From Penaeus vannamei (lineage: Eukaryota; Arthropoda; Malacostraca; Decapoda; Penaeidae): DNA of 25,000 nt. The notes under the pieces were generated by a model. The model did not search any database. It worked only from the letters and a program-made list of their open reading frames with translations, and was not told the origin of the DNA. Of this stretch, positions 1 through 9,056 are shown piece by piece. Position 1 is the first letter of the stretch. Each line of letters opens with the position of its first letter. Made by a program: the position numbers and the translations under genes. Location of the stretch: positions 26,681,539 to 26,706,538 of the forward strand of contig NC_091576.1 in assembly GCF_042767895.1 (NCBI RefSeq), read 5' to 3'.

Positions 1-337
1 GGTCATTATTTATTACTATTATTGTTATTTCTCTTTCACTCTTTCTTTATTGTTATTACGGTTATTATTCTTTCCATTTGGCCATTATCACTATTTTTGC
101 TACTATTCCTTTTTTAAATCTTCTATTCTTTTTATCGTATTTTTAGCTGGGTGAGCGATCGACTCCCTGCGATGCCGTGTGCCTCTGAGTGCCAAGGAAG
201 TGCCACCAGGGAGACTCGCTCTGCCTGTCTCTCTCCTTCTCTGCATCTTTTTCTTGTGCAGATACATACACACACGCACACACTCCTGTAAGTATACTTT
301 TGCGCAAACACACGTACGCACACACGCAAACATAAAT

Positions 338-338
<1 letters not shown>
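1..338. other. AT-rich intergenic DNA with degenerate ATT tracts
   Basis: The first 130 bases are a degenerate ATT/ATC trinucleotide-like tract. From about 150 to 330 the base composition is more balanced, followed by scattered CA dinucleotides that lead into the long (CA)n. No open frame with coding character is visible. A short stretch near 165-215 resembles, in inverted orientation, sequence near 9410-9466, so part of this is probably an old dispersed repeat. Confidence 0.6.

Positions 339-433
<95 letters not shown>
339..433. repeat. (CA)n microsatellite with short (TA)n tail
   Basis: An uninterrupted CA tract of about 84 bases (about 42 copies) runs straight into a short TA tract. It generates spurious poly(His-Thr) and poly(Cys-Val) open frames on both strands, which are not genes. 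Confidence 0.97.
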
Positions 434-477
434 GATACAAATATGAATATGTGTGTGTATAAATCACTATATAGGCA

Positions 478-665
478 AGCAGATAATAAATAGATAAATA
501 GATGGATAGATAATGTAGATAGCAAACAAATAGATACATAGATGAACATACACATACATATACATAAGTAAAATATATGCACATGTAAAAATAGACGAAT
601 AAAAAGATAGATAGGTTAACAGACCGATATTGATATGAAGCCAGATACATTGATAAATATGTAGA
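478..665. repeat. Degenerate GATA/ATAG tetranucleotide tract
   Basis: Imperfect repeats of ATAGATA, interspersed with ATACATA, form an old decayed tetranucleotide microsatellite. Nothing else is seen here, and 665-938 shows neither a gene nor a clear repeat. Confidence 0.75.
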
Positions 666-938
666 GAGGAAGATATTTGAGATATACTGTATTTACTTGT
701 ATCTATTTTCAGATAAATTTGGTTACCTTGTAAAATGCGCACTGTGATCTTTACAAAATCCAAGCGGGTCCTCAGTCTTTCATTTATATAGTTACTGATG
801 ATCATGTACTAGATACTAATATAAGAAATATGTGTAGACTAAAACAAAAAGAAGATATTTTCATATTCACCACTAACATATTGTATTTCAAGAGTAGCGT
901 CTTGTAGTCTTGGATTGCAAAACTTGAATAATCAAGCA

Positions 939-956
939 TACACGCACGCGCGCGCG

Positions 957-1002
<46 letters not shown>

Positions 1003-1131
1003 CACTCTCCCCCCCCCCCCCTGCTCTCTCAATCTCTCTCCCTCCCTCTCTCTCACCCTCTCCTCTCTCAATCTCCCTCCCTCTCTCTCACCCTCCCTCT
1101 CCTCTCTCAATCTCTCTCCCAAACACACACA
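939..1131. repeat. Compound microsatellite: CG/CA, poly(C), CT-rich
   Basis: A short CG-alternating run and a CA tract end at 998. A 13-base C run (1009-1021) and about 100 bases of CT-rich sequence follow. The CA tract plus the adjoining AAAGCACTCTCCC motif reappears inverted at about 8378-8422 and marks the outer end of the large palindrome. Confidence 0.9.
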
Positions 1132-1149
1132 CTGTCTTTCCAAGGTTTC

Positions 1150-1360
1150 TATTTTTCCAACGTGTTTCCTCACCCAACCCGCACGATACAGCTCTGCCAG
1201 AAATGCCTTTGTCCTTCTTTCTCTCCTTCCAAGGGTAAATCATCTCGTATTTTCCTCTTTATCGCTGTTCCAAAACGTGACATGTCGTTGGGAAAGGAAA
1301 ATCGGCGGTTTTGCCAATTCGTATTAGTTTTCTCGGATCTATTTTCGATTCTTTTTTTTT
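1150..1360 (+). repeat. Best-preserved outer segment of the palindrome, left copy
   Basis: This segment and 8105-8325 (opposite strand) are the most similar part of the two arms. Both can be read as open frames with near-identical peptides containing the stretch LCQKCLCPSFSPSK. Neither frame begins with a convincing ATG, neither resembles a known protein, and the frames diverge after about 65 codons, so the shared reading reflects DNA similarity. It is treated as repeat, not gene. Confidence 0.75.
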
Positions 1361-1476
1361 CTTGCATTTCTTTCTTTTTGTTTGGTGTTATTCTTCGTTT
1401 TAGAGATAAAGAGAAGGTGGCGAGAAGAGTGAAATGTCTAGATGATTTAGCAGTGTCCTAATTAAGAATACTTTCA

Positions 1477-1720
1477 ATTTTTATCATTACTATCATATTA
1501 TCATTTCTATCATTATTATTACTATCATTACCATTACTACTATCATTATCCTTAACATCATTATCAATATTATGATTATCATTAATACTATATTTTTCTA
1601 TCGTTAATACGAATACCAATATTACTATTATTATTATGATCTTTACCACCATGATTATGACCATCATTTTCATCATCAGCTTCACCATCATCACCATCAA
1701 TATCACCATCATCATCTGGT
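1477..1720. repeat. ATT/ATC-rich degenerate trinucleotide tract
   Basis: About 240 bases of imperfect ATT, ATC and ACC triplets. The corresponding place in the right arm (about 7740-7990) is a similar ATG/AAT-rich tract, consistent with the tract predating or accompanying the inverted duplication. Confidence 0.8.
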
Positions 1721-2046
1721 GCTTACTGTTCATTGCCGCCTCACGCCCAACTAATCTCATTTCAATTATTTCATTTAAGCTTTAATCAAGCGCTGATATA
1801 TTGTTTGTCGAATATTTTCATGGCATTTTCAAAGGGATGAAGTAATGGCATTATTCATAAACTTAATTATATTCGTGTGCGTACGTGATTCTCGAACAAT
1901 AGCAAAAATATTAAGATTGTGAATTATCATTTACATAAGAAAGAACTTATCTAGCTTTTTCTTAATATAATAATCGAAATATGTATTGATCGAAAACTCT
2001 GTTTTGTTTATATACATTCGCTGTTTTTGTCATGATTGTAGACAAA

Positions 2047-2145
2047 ATAATAATAATAGTAATAATAATAATAACAACATCAACAACATCAACATCAACA
2101 ACAACAAAACAACAACAACAACAATAATAATAATAAATAAATACA
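2047..2145. repeat. AAT/AAC trinucleotide microsatellite
   Basis: Imperfect AAT repeats grade into AAC/ATC repeats and back to AAT, giving poly(Asn/Thr) or poly(Leu/Val) readings that are artefacts. It lies inside the left palindrome arm. Confidence 0.85.
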
Positions 2146-2431
2146 TTAATGATAATCTTACTATATAACCAATCGTATCCTTCGCACACAAGCTTTTATT
2201 TCTTGTGATAGCTCGCAAGCCAATATACCTTTCGCCGGGAGACCGAAGAAAACACCTAATAATCGCGAGAAAAAGAAAAGCAACGCATTTGTATCGTGAT
2301 ATGAACGAATAAAACAAGAATGTTCATCAGTTCCCTGCACAACAAAGGATATTAATTACCTTTCGACGTAGGCAACGGAAAAAAGGGATTATTACCTGAC
2401 ATGATGCTGTGTCGATTTGGGATTTAGTGAT

Positions 2432-2700
2432 CCAGTATTATCATCTTTATCATCATAATTATCTATATTATCATGACAATTATGATTACAATTATAGTAA
2501 TTATGATAAGGATAATGGTGATGAAATGATAATGAAACTATAAACACTTTCATTGTTTTTTATTATTGCTACTATTATTACATCAATAAGGGTAATATAG
2601 ATAATATGCTACCTTATTATTGTCATTATCATTTTCTTTAATCAAAATTATCCTTATCACTATCGACACTATTATCAATAACATAATTATTATTGTTTAA
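2432..2700. repeat. AT-rich ATT/ATC tract
   Basis: Low-complexity sequence built from TTATCAT/ATTATGA-like words, matching the composition and position of 6920-7150 on the other arm. No gene is visible from about 1450 to 3430. Confidence 0.7.
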
Positions 2701-2811
2701 TGTGCTTATCAACATATTAAAAAATGCGACAATCTCTGTGAAGTCTTTTGAGAAGCTTGTGTGTTGATCCTCGATTTCTTGAAGACTGACTCCTTTACTA
2801 TTATTAGCCAC

Positions 2812-2834
2812 TTTTTTTTTTTTTTTTTTTTTTT
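2812..2834. repeat. Poly(T) run of 23
   Basis: An uninterrupted T23 tract within the left arm. It may be a retroposon tail on the minus strand or simple slippage. No target-site duplication was recognised. Confidence 0.9.
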
Positions 2835-3443
2835 ACAATTCTTTTGATATATCAAGGTAGAGTTGTCGAAGACGGAAAAGCAATCCAATATATATTTTTT
2901 TATCTCTTTTAAATTAAATAAAATTACGATCTCTTATATAGAGAGACTGATTGAACACAGTATACAGTGTTACGGTGCAATATTAGCCATTTCGTGCTCT
3001 GTTGTTTAGCCATTGATGTATCTTCCTTTGCATGACCCTGCTTACCTGTACATTAACTTCACAGCCAGCTTATAGCAAAATCGATCTTAATTTTTATTGG
3101 TAAACTAAATATAAATACTGAAGGAAAATTAATTGACTGTTTATATGAAACTGTAGCCAACTCTTATTAGCTTTGTGTTACTTATTGTGTAAAGAAGATA
3201 AAATGGTTAAACTTATTTCTGCAGGCAAATAGAGCAAAAACCGAGGTATTATTGGAAAAGGCGTCATCAAAGAATCGATCAAAACTATACTTATAGCCTT
3301 GAAGATATTTAATTAATGATCACTTTTCATTTCATAAATTTGTTTCGAAATGAGTAATAATGAAATCATTTAGTTATAAAAATAATAATAAAAGGAGGCG
3401 AGATTCACACAATCGCTGAGGGAATACTGAACAAATTGTCCAC

Positions 3444-3560
3444 TGCGCATGCGCGGGGTCTCTCGTACCTGTACGGTTCCTGTTATCTCGCCTGTGACGT
3501 CACGGCCGGTGTCAAGATTTCATTGGTCAATTGTTTGGCGGTTAATTCAATAGCCAATGG
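3444..3560. promoter_or_regulatory. Promoter-like cluster: NRF-1-type palindrome, CRE, two CCAAT boxes
   Basis: Within about 120 bases there is TGCGCATGCGC (3444-3454, core palindrome GCGCATGCGC), GTGACGTCAC (3494-3503, a perfect CRE palindrome), an inverted CCAAT box (ATTGG at 3522-3526) and a direct GCCAATGG (3553-3560). These motifs are known to bind NRF-1, CREB/ATF-family and NF-Y factors in animals. The cluster lies just upstream of the Merlin-like transposase remnant and on the same side as a promoter for it would. No TATA box was seen. Binding and activity are inference from motif match. Confidence 0.4.
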
Positions 3561-3639
3561 GGAAGCAATGCATGAAGAAACAGCCATTGAATGGACATTA
3601 GTTCAAATAGAAGCTATGAAATTCAATTTTCAAATTAGT

Positions 3640-4290
3640 TTCTCCATGGCTTCTGTGTGTGAAGGTTGTCGCCGTATACCCTACCAGGATATTGAAAATT
3701 ATGTTGAATACAACGAGGCTATAATGAAATCATTCCGTAATTACGCAGTGCTACCCTCTCAAGTGCTTTGTAAATTGTACAAATTACCTTGCACATTAAG
3801 AATAACAAATTCTTGCAGCCATTGGCAGAAAATCGTGAAAACTAAGCGGAGGAAGTAATGCTCCTTCTCCGGCAGTGACTATAAAGGAACATTTCTCGTG
3901 GATGCACACGTCTGTCCATCTGAAATTGTGTTTCATAAATCACTAGAGAAGTGGAGTCACGAGACAATAATTGAAAATCTCGGGTAGGCAGAGCAAACCA
4001 GCGTTGACAGGAGCTTCTGTCCCGAAGTAACGGTTCACTGACTCTACAATCAGGACCCGATATGAGGGGAGGACATTGTCATCGTGATCGACGAGTCTTG
4101 CTTCGAGAAACAGAAATACGGTCGCGAACGGGAGCTCAGCCACATCTGGGTCTTTGGTGGCATAGAGAGGGAATTGAAAAAGTTCTTCCTCATTCCCCTA
4201 ATGCCTCCCCTGTCCCCTAACAGGAATACGGACACTCTGGTCCCGCTGAAATATATATACGACCCACAATACGGCCCCTCCTCTGCATAG
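3640..4290 (+). pseudogene. Merlin / ISXO2-like (IS1595-type DDE) transposase remnant
   Basis: One reading frame continues across the region. The N-terminal part reads CEGCRRIPYQDIENYVEYNE, then FRNYAVLPSQVLCKL, then SDYKGTF. The hallmark block VIDESCFEKQKYGR followed by HIWVFGGIER and KKFFLIPL begins near 4084. This is the first-Asp region of the ISXO2-like transposase fold used by eukaryotic Merlin transposons. The predicted first catalytic Asp is the GAC codon at 4090. Four in-frame stops (3856 TAA, 3985 TAG, 4039 TGA, 4063 TGA) break the frame, yet no frameshift is needed. The frame ends at 4288 soon after LVPLKYI, so the second and third acidic residues of the DDE triad are missing. The open frame extends upstream to 3436 without an ATG at its 5' edge, and that part (3436-3640) was not recognised. 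It is a dead, truncated copy present only in the left palindrome arm. Confidence 0.8.
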
Positions 4291-4331
4291 GTATGTTGTA
4301 AGGTTTATTTTTACCCAAGTGACTATATAAT

Positions 4332-4444
4332 GTATTTCGCTTGCGTACGACCGACATGTGGGAGCGCCCGATGCCGAGTCTGTCTGACGCTCTCTCCTGC
4401 CGTGAATACGTGGTGGATTCGTTGTTTTCCTTGGCGGGGTGGGG
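4332..4444 (+). repeat. Tandem duplication, copy 1
   Basis: About 113 bases are repeated with moderate divergence at 4477-4586 (period about 145). Shared landmarks are CGACATGTGGGAGCG, GATGCCGAGTCTGTC and GACGCTCTCTCCT, then GTTTTCC. A G-rich run (about 4436-4452) separates the copies. It lies 3' of the transposase frame. Subterminal tandem repeats are common in DNA transposons, but a role here is inference. Confidence 0.85.
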
Positions 4445-4476
4445 GGGGGGGGTTTGGGCAGAGCTCCATGATTTGT

Positions 4477-4586
4477 GTATTTCTCGTACCAACAATCGAC
4501 ATGTGGGAGCGCGCGATGCCGAGTCTGTCCGACGCTCTCTCCTCCCTTGATTAGTGGAGGATTCTTTGTTTTCCTGGGCGGCGGTT
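4477..4586 (+). repeat. Tandem duplication, copy 2
   Basis: Second copy of the unit at 4332-4444, with substitutions spread along its length and a differing 3' part, so the duplication is not very recent. No coding frame is conserved between the copies. Confidence 0.85.
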
Positions 4587-5174
4587 GCAGGGGGCACAGA
4601 CCCCTGCATTGGACAAAGCGACAATCGGTACCGTGATTACAGCAGAGATCGAGATTTCCATACTGCACGCATCGTATGAAGAGTGGCGCGATGGGATGGA
4701 AGACACTCTAGCCATTTCCGATAGAAACGAACACCAGAATCAACCGAACCAAGACAATAGGACTTGAACGAACCTAGTTTCGTCCCAAGAGGCGTTGGTG
4801 ACGCCTTTTTTCCAGTTTTCCAAAACCGATTCATGTATCTGTATGCAAAACTGAATATAAAAATGCTTTGTAAATGCATTCCGTTTCTTGCTGGAAACGA
4901 AGACCCTGCTGATGATACACTTCCAAATGTTGGCAGTGAAACAAGCAAGTCATCAGTCTGAGAATGATATATTGATTTCAACTTTATAAACAACTGAATT
5001 GACTGCAACATAGAGCCATGGAACTATATCTGACTAAAAATGCAACATTTTATTTTACTTTTCTTTCGTTATTTATGTATATGATGTGCATATCGTCTAC
5101 ATAAGCCTCAAGCTCTTATTACATTTCTTAATCATGAAACAAAACTAATCTCTCTCTAGACAAGTCTCAGGACT

Positions 5175-5250
5175 CTGAACAACTTGTTCATGTATTATGA
5201 GTAGTTTTTTCATTAACTGAACAGCATTTTCGTGGGCTATGAGCAACTTA
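5175..5250. repeat. Short 42-bp-period degenerate repeat near palindrome centre
   Basis: CTGAACAACTTGTTC, TATGAGTAG and, 42 bases later, CTGAACAGCATTTTC, TATGAGCAA form two degenerate copies. A related piece (ACATGTACAAGCTGCTCAG) is on the opposite strand near 5951-5969, inside the right arm. Confidence 0.5.
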
Positions 5251-5934
5251 TATATAGAATGTAAGCAGCTTGCCAAGTTTCAAGTTCTTAGATTAGCCTA
5301 TTATATACCCAGATTTTTTTTTTCTTCTTATTTAGTACTTACCAGTTTTACAAAACCCTTTCTTTTGGAAAAGCAGACTTTCATCAAAATTAAAGAATAA
5401 TTGCCTGAAAAAACAATTAAGCATGTTAAGCAAAAAGGCTTAAGCGTGGTCCTGGTAAAGCATTATATCAATAAAATATGAGTATAGGATGTTACAAGTG
5501 TAGCTGCAAGGTCAAGTGAGTTTACTTTAATTACTGTCTATTCCTGCAACTTTCCAGAGACAGAATTGCTCCTTTTAAGGCGGTCAGATTTCCAATTAAT
5601 TGAGGCTATTTCTGGAAGTGAGTTGGTCTGAAAGAAAACGACAAATCGAGAAGTGAGTTTCATGTGGAACCTGTACGGTAACTGACAACAGCTTAGTTTT
5701 ATTAAGAATTTACGATGAATTGATGGTTTTGAAACGCCTTTGAATACTTTGGAAATCCCTCGAAAACGGAAATACCTGAGAAATCTGTCTGGAAATCTCA
5801 ATTAAGATAGAGAGAGAGAAATCGGAAACTGGAAATCTTGTGCGCTGTTCTTGGAAATGCCATTTCGGCGAACAAGATGAGGAGACAGTCCATGAACAAG
5901 CTACTTTCCGTAGACAAAAACAAAACAAAACAGA
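5240..5934. other. Spacer of the large palindrome
   Basis: About 0.7 kb separates the arms where I could not match one side to the other. The 5740-5870 part contains several GGAAAT(C/A) words, suggesting a degenerate short-period repeat. Open frames on the minus strand in this part lack recognisable domains. No gene is supported. Confidence 0.5.
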
Positions 5935-6270
5935 AAAAAATGCTCACAATACATGTACAAGCTGCTCAGCTTGCCGAGACTTGTCTAAAGAGAGGTTAGT
6001 TTTGCTTTTCTAACTGAGGAATCTAATAAATCCTCGAGGCTTATGTACATGCTATACACCACATATATATAGCTAACAATGAAAGGAAAGTTAAATGAAT
6101 TGTTGTAGTTTAGAGACATTTTTTGAGGATATGTTGGCTGTCATTTCGGCTATTAATAAAGTGCAACTGAGTGAAGAATTCTCAGACCAAACACTTGCTT
6201 CTGTTTCACTGCCAACATGTGGAAGTGCATCTACAAAACATTGCATAGAAATATATGTATCAGTTTTTGC

Positions 6271-6292
6271 TTTTTTTTTTTTTTTTTTTTTT
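6271..6292. repeat. Poly(T) run of 22
   Basis: Uninterrupted T tract in the right arm next to the point where matching with the left arm jumps from about 4840 to about 3110. It could be a slippage-prone site associated with the length difference between arms. Confidence 0.9.
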
Positions 6293-6919
6293 AGCTTCTT
6301 TACACAGTAAGGAGAGTTAAAGCTACAATTTTTTCTTCAGTATTTAAATGGAGAGCCACATTTCCGAATCATTATGAGAAAGGAACATTACCTATTTACG
6401 AACACTGAAAGGAAAGTGACAGTTGATAAGAATTAAACAGTCCACCAAAGTATTTTTTTCTCGTTATAAATGCATTTGGTATGCCAGCTAAAAATGAAGA
6501 TCAGTTCGACTATAAGCTGGCTGTGAAGTTAATGCACAGATATGCAGGATCATACATACAAAAGAATTTACATCAAAGGCTAAACAACAGAGCATGTAAA
6601 TGGTGTATGCTGCACTGTTACAATTTATACTGTGTGTTCAGTCGGTTGTTAATAAATGTATGAGAGAGCCGACATTTGTTTTATTCAAACAACAGAAAAG
6701 GCAAAGGAGAAAGAGAAAGAAAAGTTGGATCCAATATGCTTTATCAAGTGAAATTGTAGATTTGAAAATACATAAAGCCAATTCTCTAGGATACACAGAA
6801 ATCAAGAATCGACACCCAGGTTCCTCAAACGACTCCAAATTCAAAACTGCATTAATATATCTCAAGAAATTAACTTCCGAAAATATTCCATATATTATTA
6901 ATGCTGATGACCAATAGAC

Positions 6920-7150
6920 AATAATAATTATGTCAATGATGATGGTGACGGTTGTGATAATCATAGTGATAGCGATAATTATGATATAAAGGACAATTAT
7001 AATAATAAAACATTTTTCTATCATTTTTGTTGTAAATGTAATTATGTTATTGTTATTTCATTGCCATTATCATCATTATTATAATTATTTCCATTATTTA
7101 ATGATAAAGGTAATGACGATGATGCTAACGATGACGATGATGGGATGACT
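6920..7150. repeat. AT-rich ATA/ATG tract
   Basis: Low-complexity ATAATTATG/GATGATGG-like words, the right-arm counterpart of 2432-2700. No gene is visible from 6920 to 8020. Confidence 0.7.
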
Positions 7151-7739
7151 AATGCCTAAATCGTCACTTCATCATTCCAGGTGACAATCTCTATTTCGTT
7201 GCTTACGTAAAGGTAATTGGTAACCTTTGTTGTGTAGGCAATTTTTTAATACATTTTTTTCTATTCACTCACAACACGTTACAGAAAGGTTTTTTCTTTC
7301 CTCTCGCTTTGTTTAATAGGTGTCTATTGGCATGACTAGTGAAAACTAGAACTAGAAGCATATGTGTAAGGGATACTGTTGGTTATGAAATAAGACCTTT
7401 TTTCATGCCCTAAAATTAAAATCGGAAAGAGAGAAAAGAAACAACCGAAAGCATATAAATAAAACTGAGTTAATCAATTTATTAATTTAGATTATTTCAT
7501 CAAGAAAAGAAACGTTAAATATTTTTTTTCCCAGAAGATGAGGATTCACATCTAAAAATCTTTGTTATTGTTCGTTAACAACCTACGCGAAATATAATTA
7601 AGTTTATGTATCAATTGCATTGCGGTCGTGAATAATGACATTACTTCATCCCTTTGAAAATGCCATAAAAATATTCCACAAACAGTAGATCATCGCTGAT
7701 TAAGGCTTAAATAAAATAATTGAAATGAGATTTGTTGGT

Positions 7740-7990
7740 CGTCAAGAGACAATGAACACTAAGATGATGATTATGATATTGATGGTGATGGTGATTTCGA
7801 TGGTGGCGATGCTGATAATTAGGATAATGGAAATGATATTAATCATAGTAATAAGGATAAAATGGTAATATTGATACTTATAACCATGAAATTAATGATA
7901 ATAACAATAATGATAATAGTGATGATCAAAATAATAATTATTATAATATTAATAGTAATACTATAGATAATAGTGATGATAATAATAGAT
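7740..7990. repeat. GAT/AAT-rich degenerate trinucleotide tract
   Basis: Imperfect GATGATGAT and AATAATAAT words, the right-arm counterpart of 1477-1720. Confidence 0.8.
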
Positions 7991-8387
7991 CTCATTCCCT
8001 AAACCAATAGTAAATCATCTTAACATTTTCCCTTTTCTCGCCCTTTTAGCTTCATCTTCGAACAGAGGAATAACACGCAACGAAGAAGGAAGATAAGAAA
8101 CAAGTAGAAGAAAAAGAATCGAAAATAGATCCGAGAAAAATAACATGAAATGGCCAAACCGCCGATTTTCCTTTCCCAACGACATGTCACGTTTTGGAAC
8201 AGCGATAAAGAGGAAAATATGAGATGATTTACTCTTGGAAGGAGAGAAAGAAGGACAAAGGCATTTCTGGCAGAGCTGTATCGCGCGTGTTGGGTGAGGA
8301 AACACGTTGGAAAAATAGAAACCTTAGAAAGACAGGGTGTGTTTGGGAGAGAGGAGAGGGGAGGATAGAGAGGGGGGAGGGAGAGTG

Positions 8388-8391
<4 letters not shown>

Positions 8392-8422
<31 letters not shown>
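8392..8422. repeat. (GT)n microsatellite at outer palindrome end
   Basis: About 15 GT copies directly adjoining AGAGTGCTTT, the mirror partner of the (CA)n at 961-998. The two arms therefore end in the same microsatellite with different lengths. Confidence 0.95.
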
Positions 8423-8425
<3 letters not shown>

Positions 8426-8560
8426 GGATTAAGGTGGTGTGAGAGAGAGAGGGGGGATGGGTGAGAGGGGGAGAGGAAGAGGGTTGGGTGAGAGAGAGAG
8501 AGAGGGGGGGAAGGAGGAAAGGGAGAGAGATTGGGGGGTGAGAGGGGAGGGAAAGGGTGA
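8423..8560. repeat. Purine-rich GA/GGGGA tract
   Basis: A strongly strand-asymmetric purine tract (GAGAGAG and GGGGG mixtures). The translated serine/proline or arginine/glutamate-rich frames are artefacts of composition. Confidence 0.85.
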
Positions 8561-8798
8561 TGATAATAAAAATGTCACCATTGGTACTACAACTGCTTCT
8601 AATAATGATAATAGTAATAATAATACAAACAGCAAAAAACATTAACTACAATAGCAACAACACTATTATTTTCATTATTATCATTACGAAAATAACAGTA
8701 ATAATAACATAGAAAGTAAAAGAACAAAAAGAAAAGGAACTGTAAAGAAAAACTTAAGGGAAAGCTCTAAAGAAAACAACAGAAAAAAGTACGAATTT

Positions 8799-8922
8799 GA
8801 ATGACTTTCTTCACAACACGAGAGATGTAGTTCACCGGTTTCGAATACATATCTTCTTGTATTTCTGACGAAGACATATGTAATCCGGTGAAATGCATCT
8901 CGTACTGTGAAGATAGTCATTC
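8799..8922. mobile_element. Foldback (MITE-like) element
   Basis: The left half (from GAATGAC at 8799) and right half (to GTCATTC at 8922) are imperfect reverse complements of each other. Outer parts pair as GAATGACTTTCTTCACA against the complement of TGTGAAGATAGTCATTC, then GATGTAGTTCACCGG against the complement of CCGGTGAAATGCATC. The predicted hairpin is about 60 bp per arm with a very small loop. I associate sequences of this type with penaeid shrimp genomes, which is recollection and unchecked. No coding capacity. Related half-copies appear at 9806-9832, about 14005-14055 and about 18330-18380. Confidence 0.65.
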
Positions 8923-9056
8923 TCATTCATACTTTTTTTCTACGTTTGTCAACAGGAATGCAAGGAAACAGCAAGTCAAGGACAATGACAATTCCTAGGA
9001 TTTGAAACTTAGGAATAAGGAAAAGGGTATACAGAAGCAGCAAGTTGAAGAGGAAA

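Larger units (their letters stand above)
3436..4616 (+). mobile_element. Possible extent of the decayed Merlin-like element
   Basis: The interval holds the promoter-like cluster, the transposase remnant and the tandem duplication. The ends show a weak inverted match: TTGTCCACTGC at 3436-3446 against the complement of GCATTGGACAA at 4606-4616 (one mismatch), each followed inward, after a short gap, by GGGGTC. No convincing 8-9 bp target-site duplication flanks these positions, so the boundaries are tentative. The presence of the block in only one arm of the palindrome supports a later insertion or a loss from the other arm. Confidence 0.3.
960..5235 (+). repeat. Left arm of a large diverged inverted duplication
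   Basis: Successive blocks are recognisable as diverged reverse complements of the right arm: about 1000-1450 with 8020-8400, 1715-1990 with 7560-7770, 2220-2450 with 7150-7340, 2700-3110 with 6470-6880, and 4850-5235 with 5935-6265. The order is strictly nested, as expected for one ancestral palindrome rather than chance repeats. This arm is about 1.8 kb longer than the other. The excess lies between about 3110 and 4850, where the Merlin-like remnant sits. Arm boundaries are estimated by eye and uncertain by tens to hundreds of bases. Confidence 0.8.
5935..8425 (-). repeat. Right arm of the large inverted duplication
   Basis: Reads as the diverged reverse complement of 960-5235 in nested order. 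Clear anchors are GAGACTTGTCTA near 5980 (left partner near 5159), TTTCACTGCCAACAT near 6205 (left partner near 4929), TATAAGCTGGCTGTGAAG near 6512 (left partner near 3068), GGATGAAGTAATG-type sequence near 7648 (left partner near 1836) and GGGAGAGTGCTTTTGTG near 8380 (left partner near 1000). It lacks a counterpart of the Merlin-like block. An ATG frame at 6481-6663 exists here, but the left-arm counterpart has stop codons and frameshifts, so it is not supported as a gene. Confidence 0.8.

Noticed and set aside
103..650. Several long open frames on both strands rich in Cys-Val or His-Thr repeats
   Set aside because: They are translations of the (CA)n tract and the neighbouring tetranucleotide repeat.
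3640..4290. ISXO2-like motif as evidence for bacterial contamination or transfer
   Set aside because: Eukaryotic Merlin transposons carry this same fold, and the remnant sits in AT-rich, microsatellite-bearing animal DNA inside an old inverted duplication.
6481..6663. 60-codon ATG frame in the right arm (MPAKNEDQFDYKLAVKLMH...)
   Set aside because: The mirrored left-arm sequence has stop codons and frameshifts in the corresponding reading, and no family was recognised. It is treated as part of the repeat.
960..8425. Palindrome as an assembly or chimeric-read artefact
   Set aside because: The arms differ by many substitutions and indels, which an artefactual fold-back read would not show.
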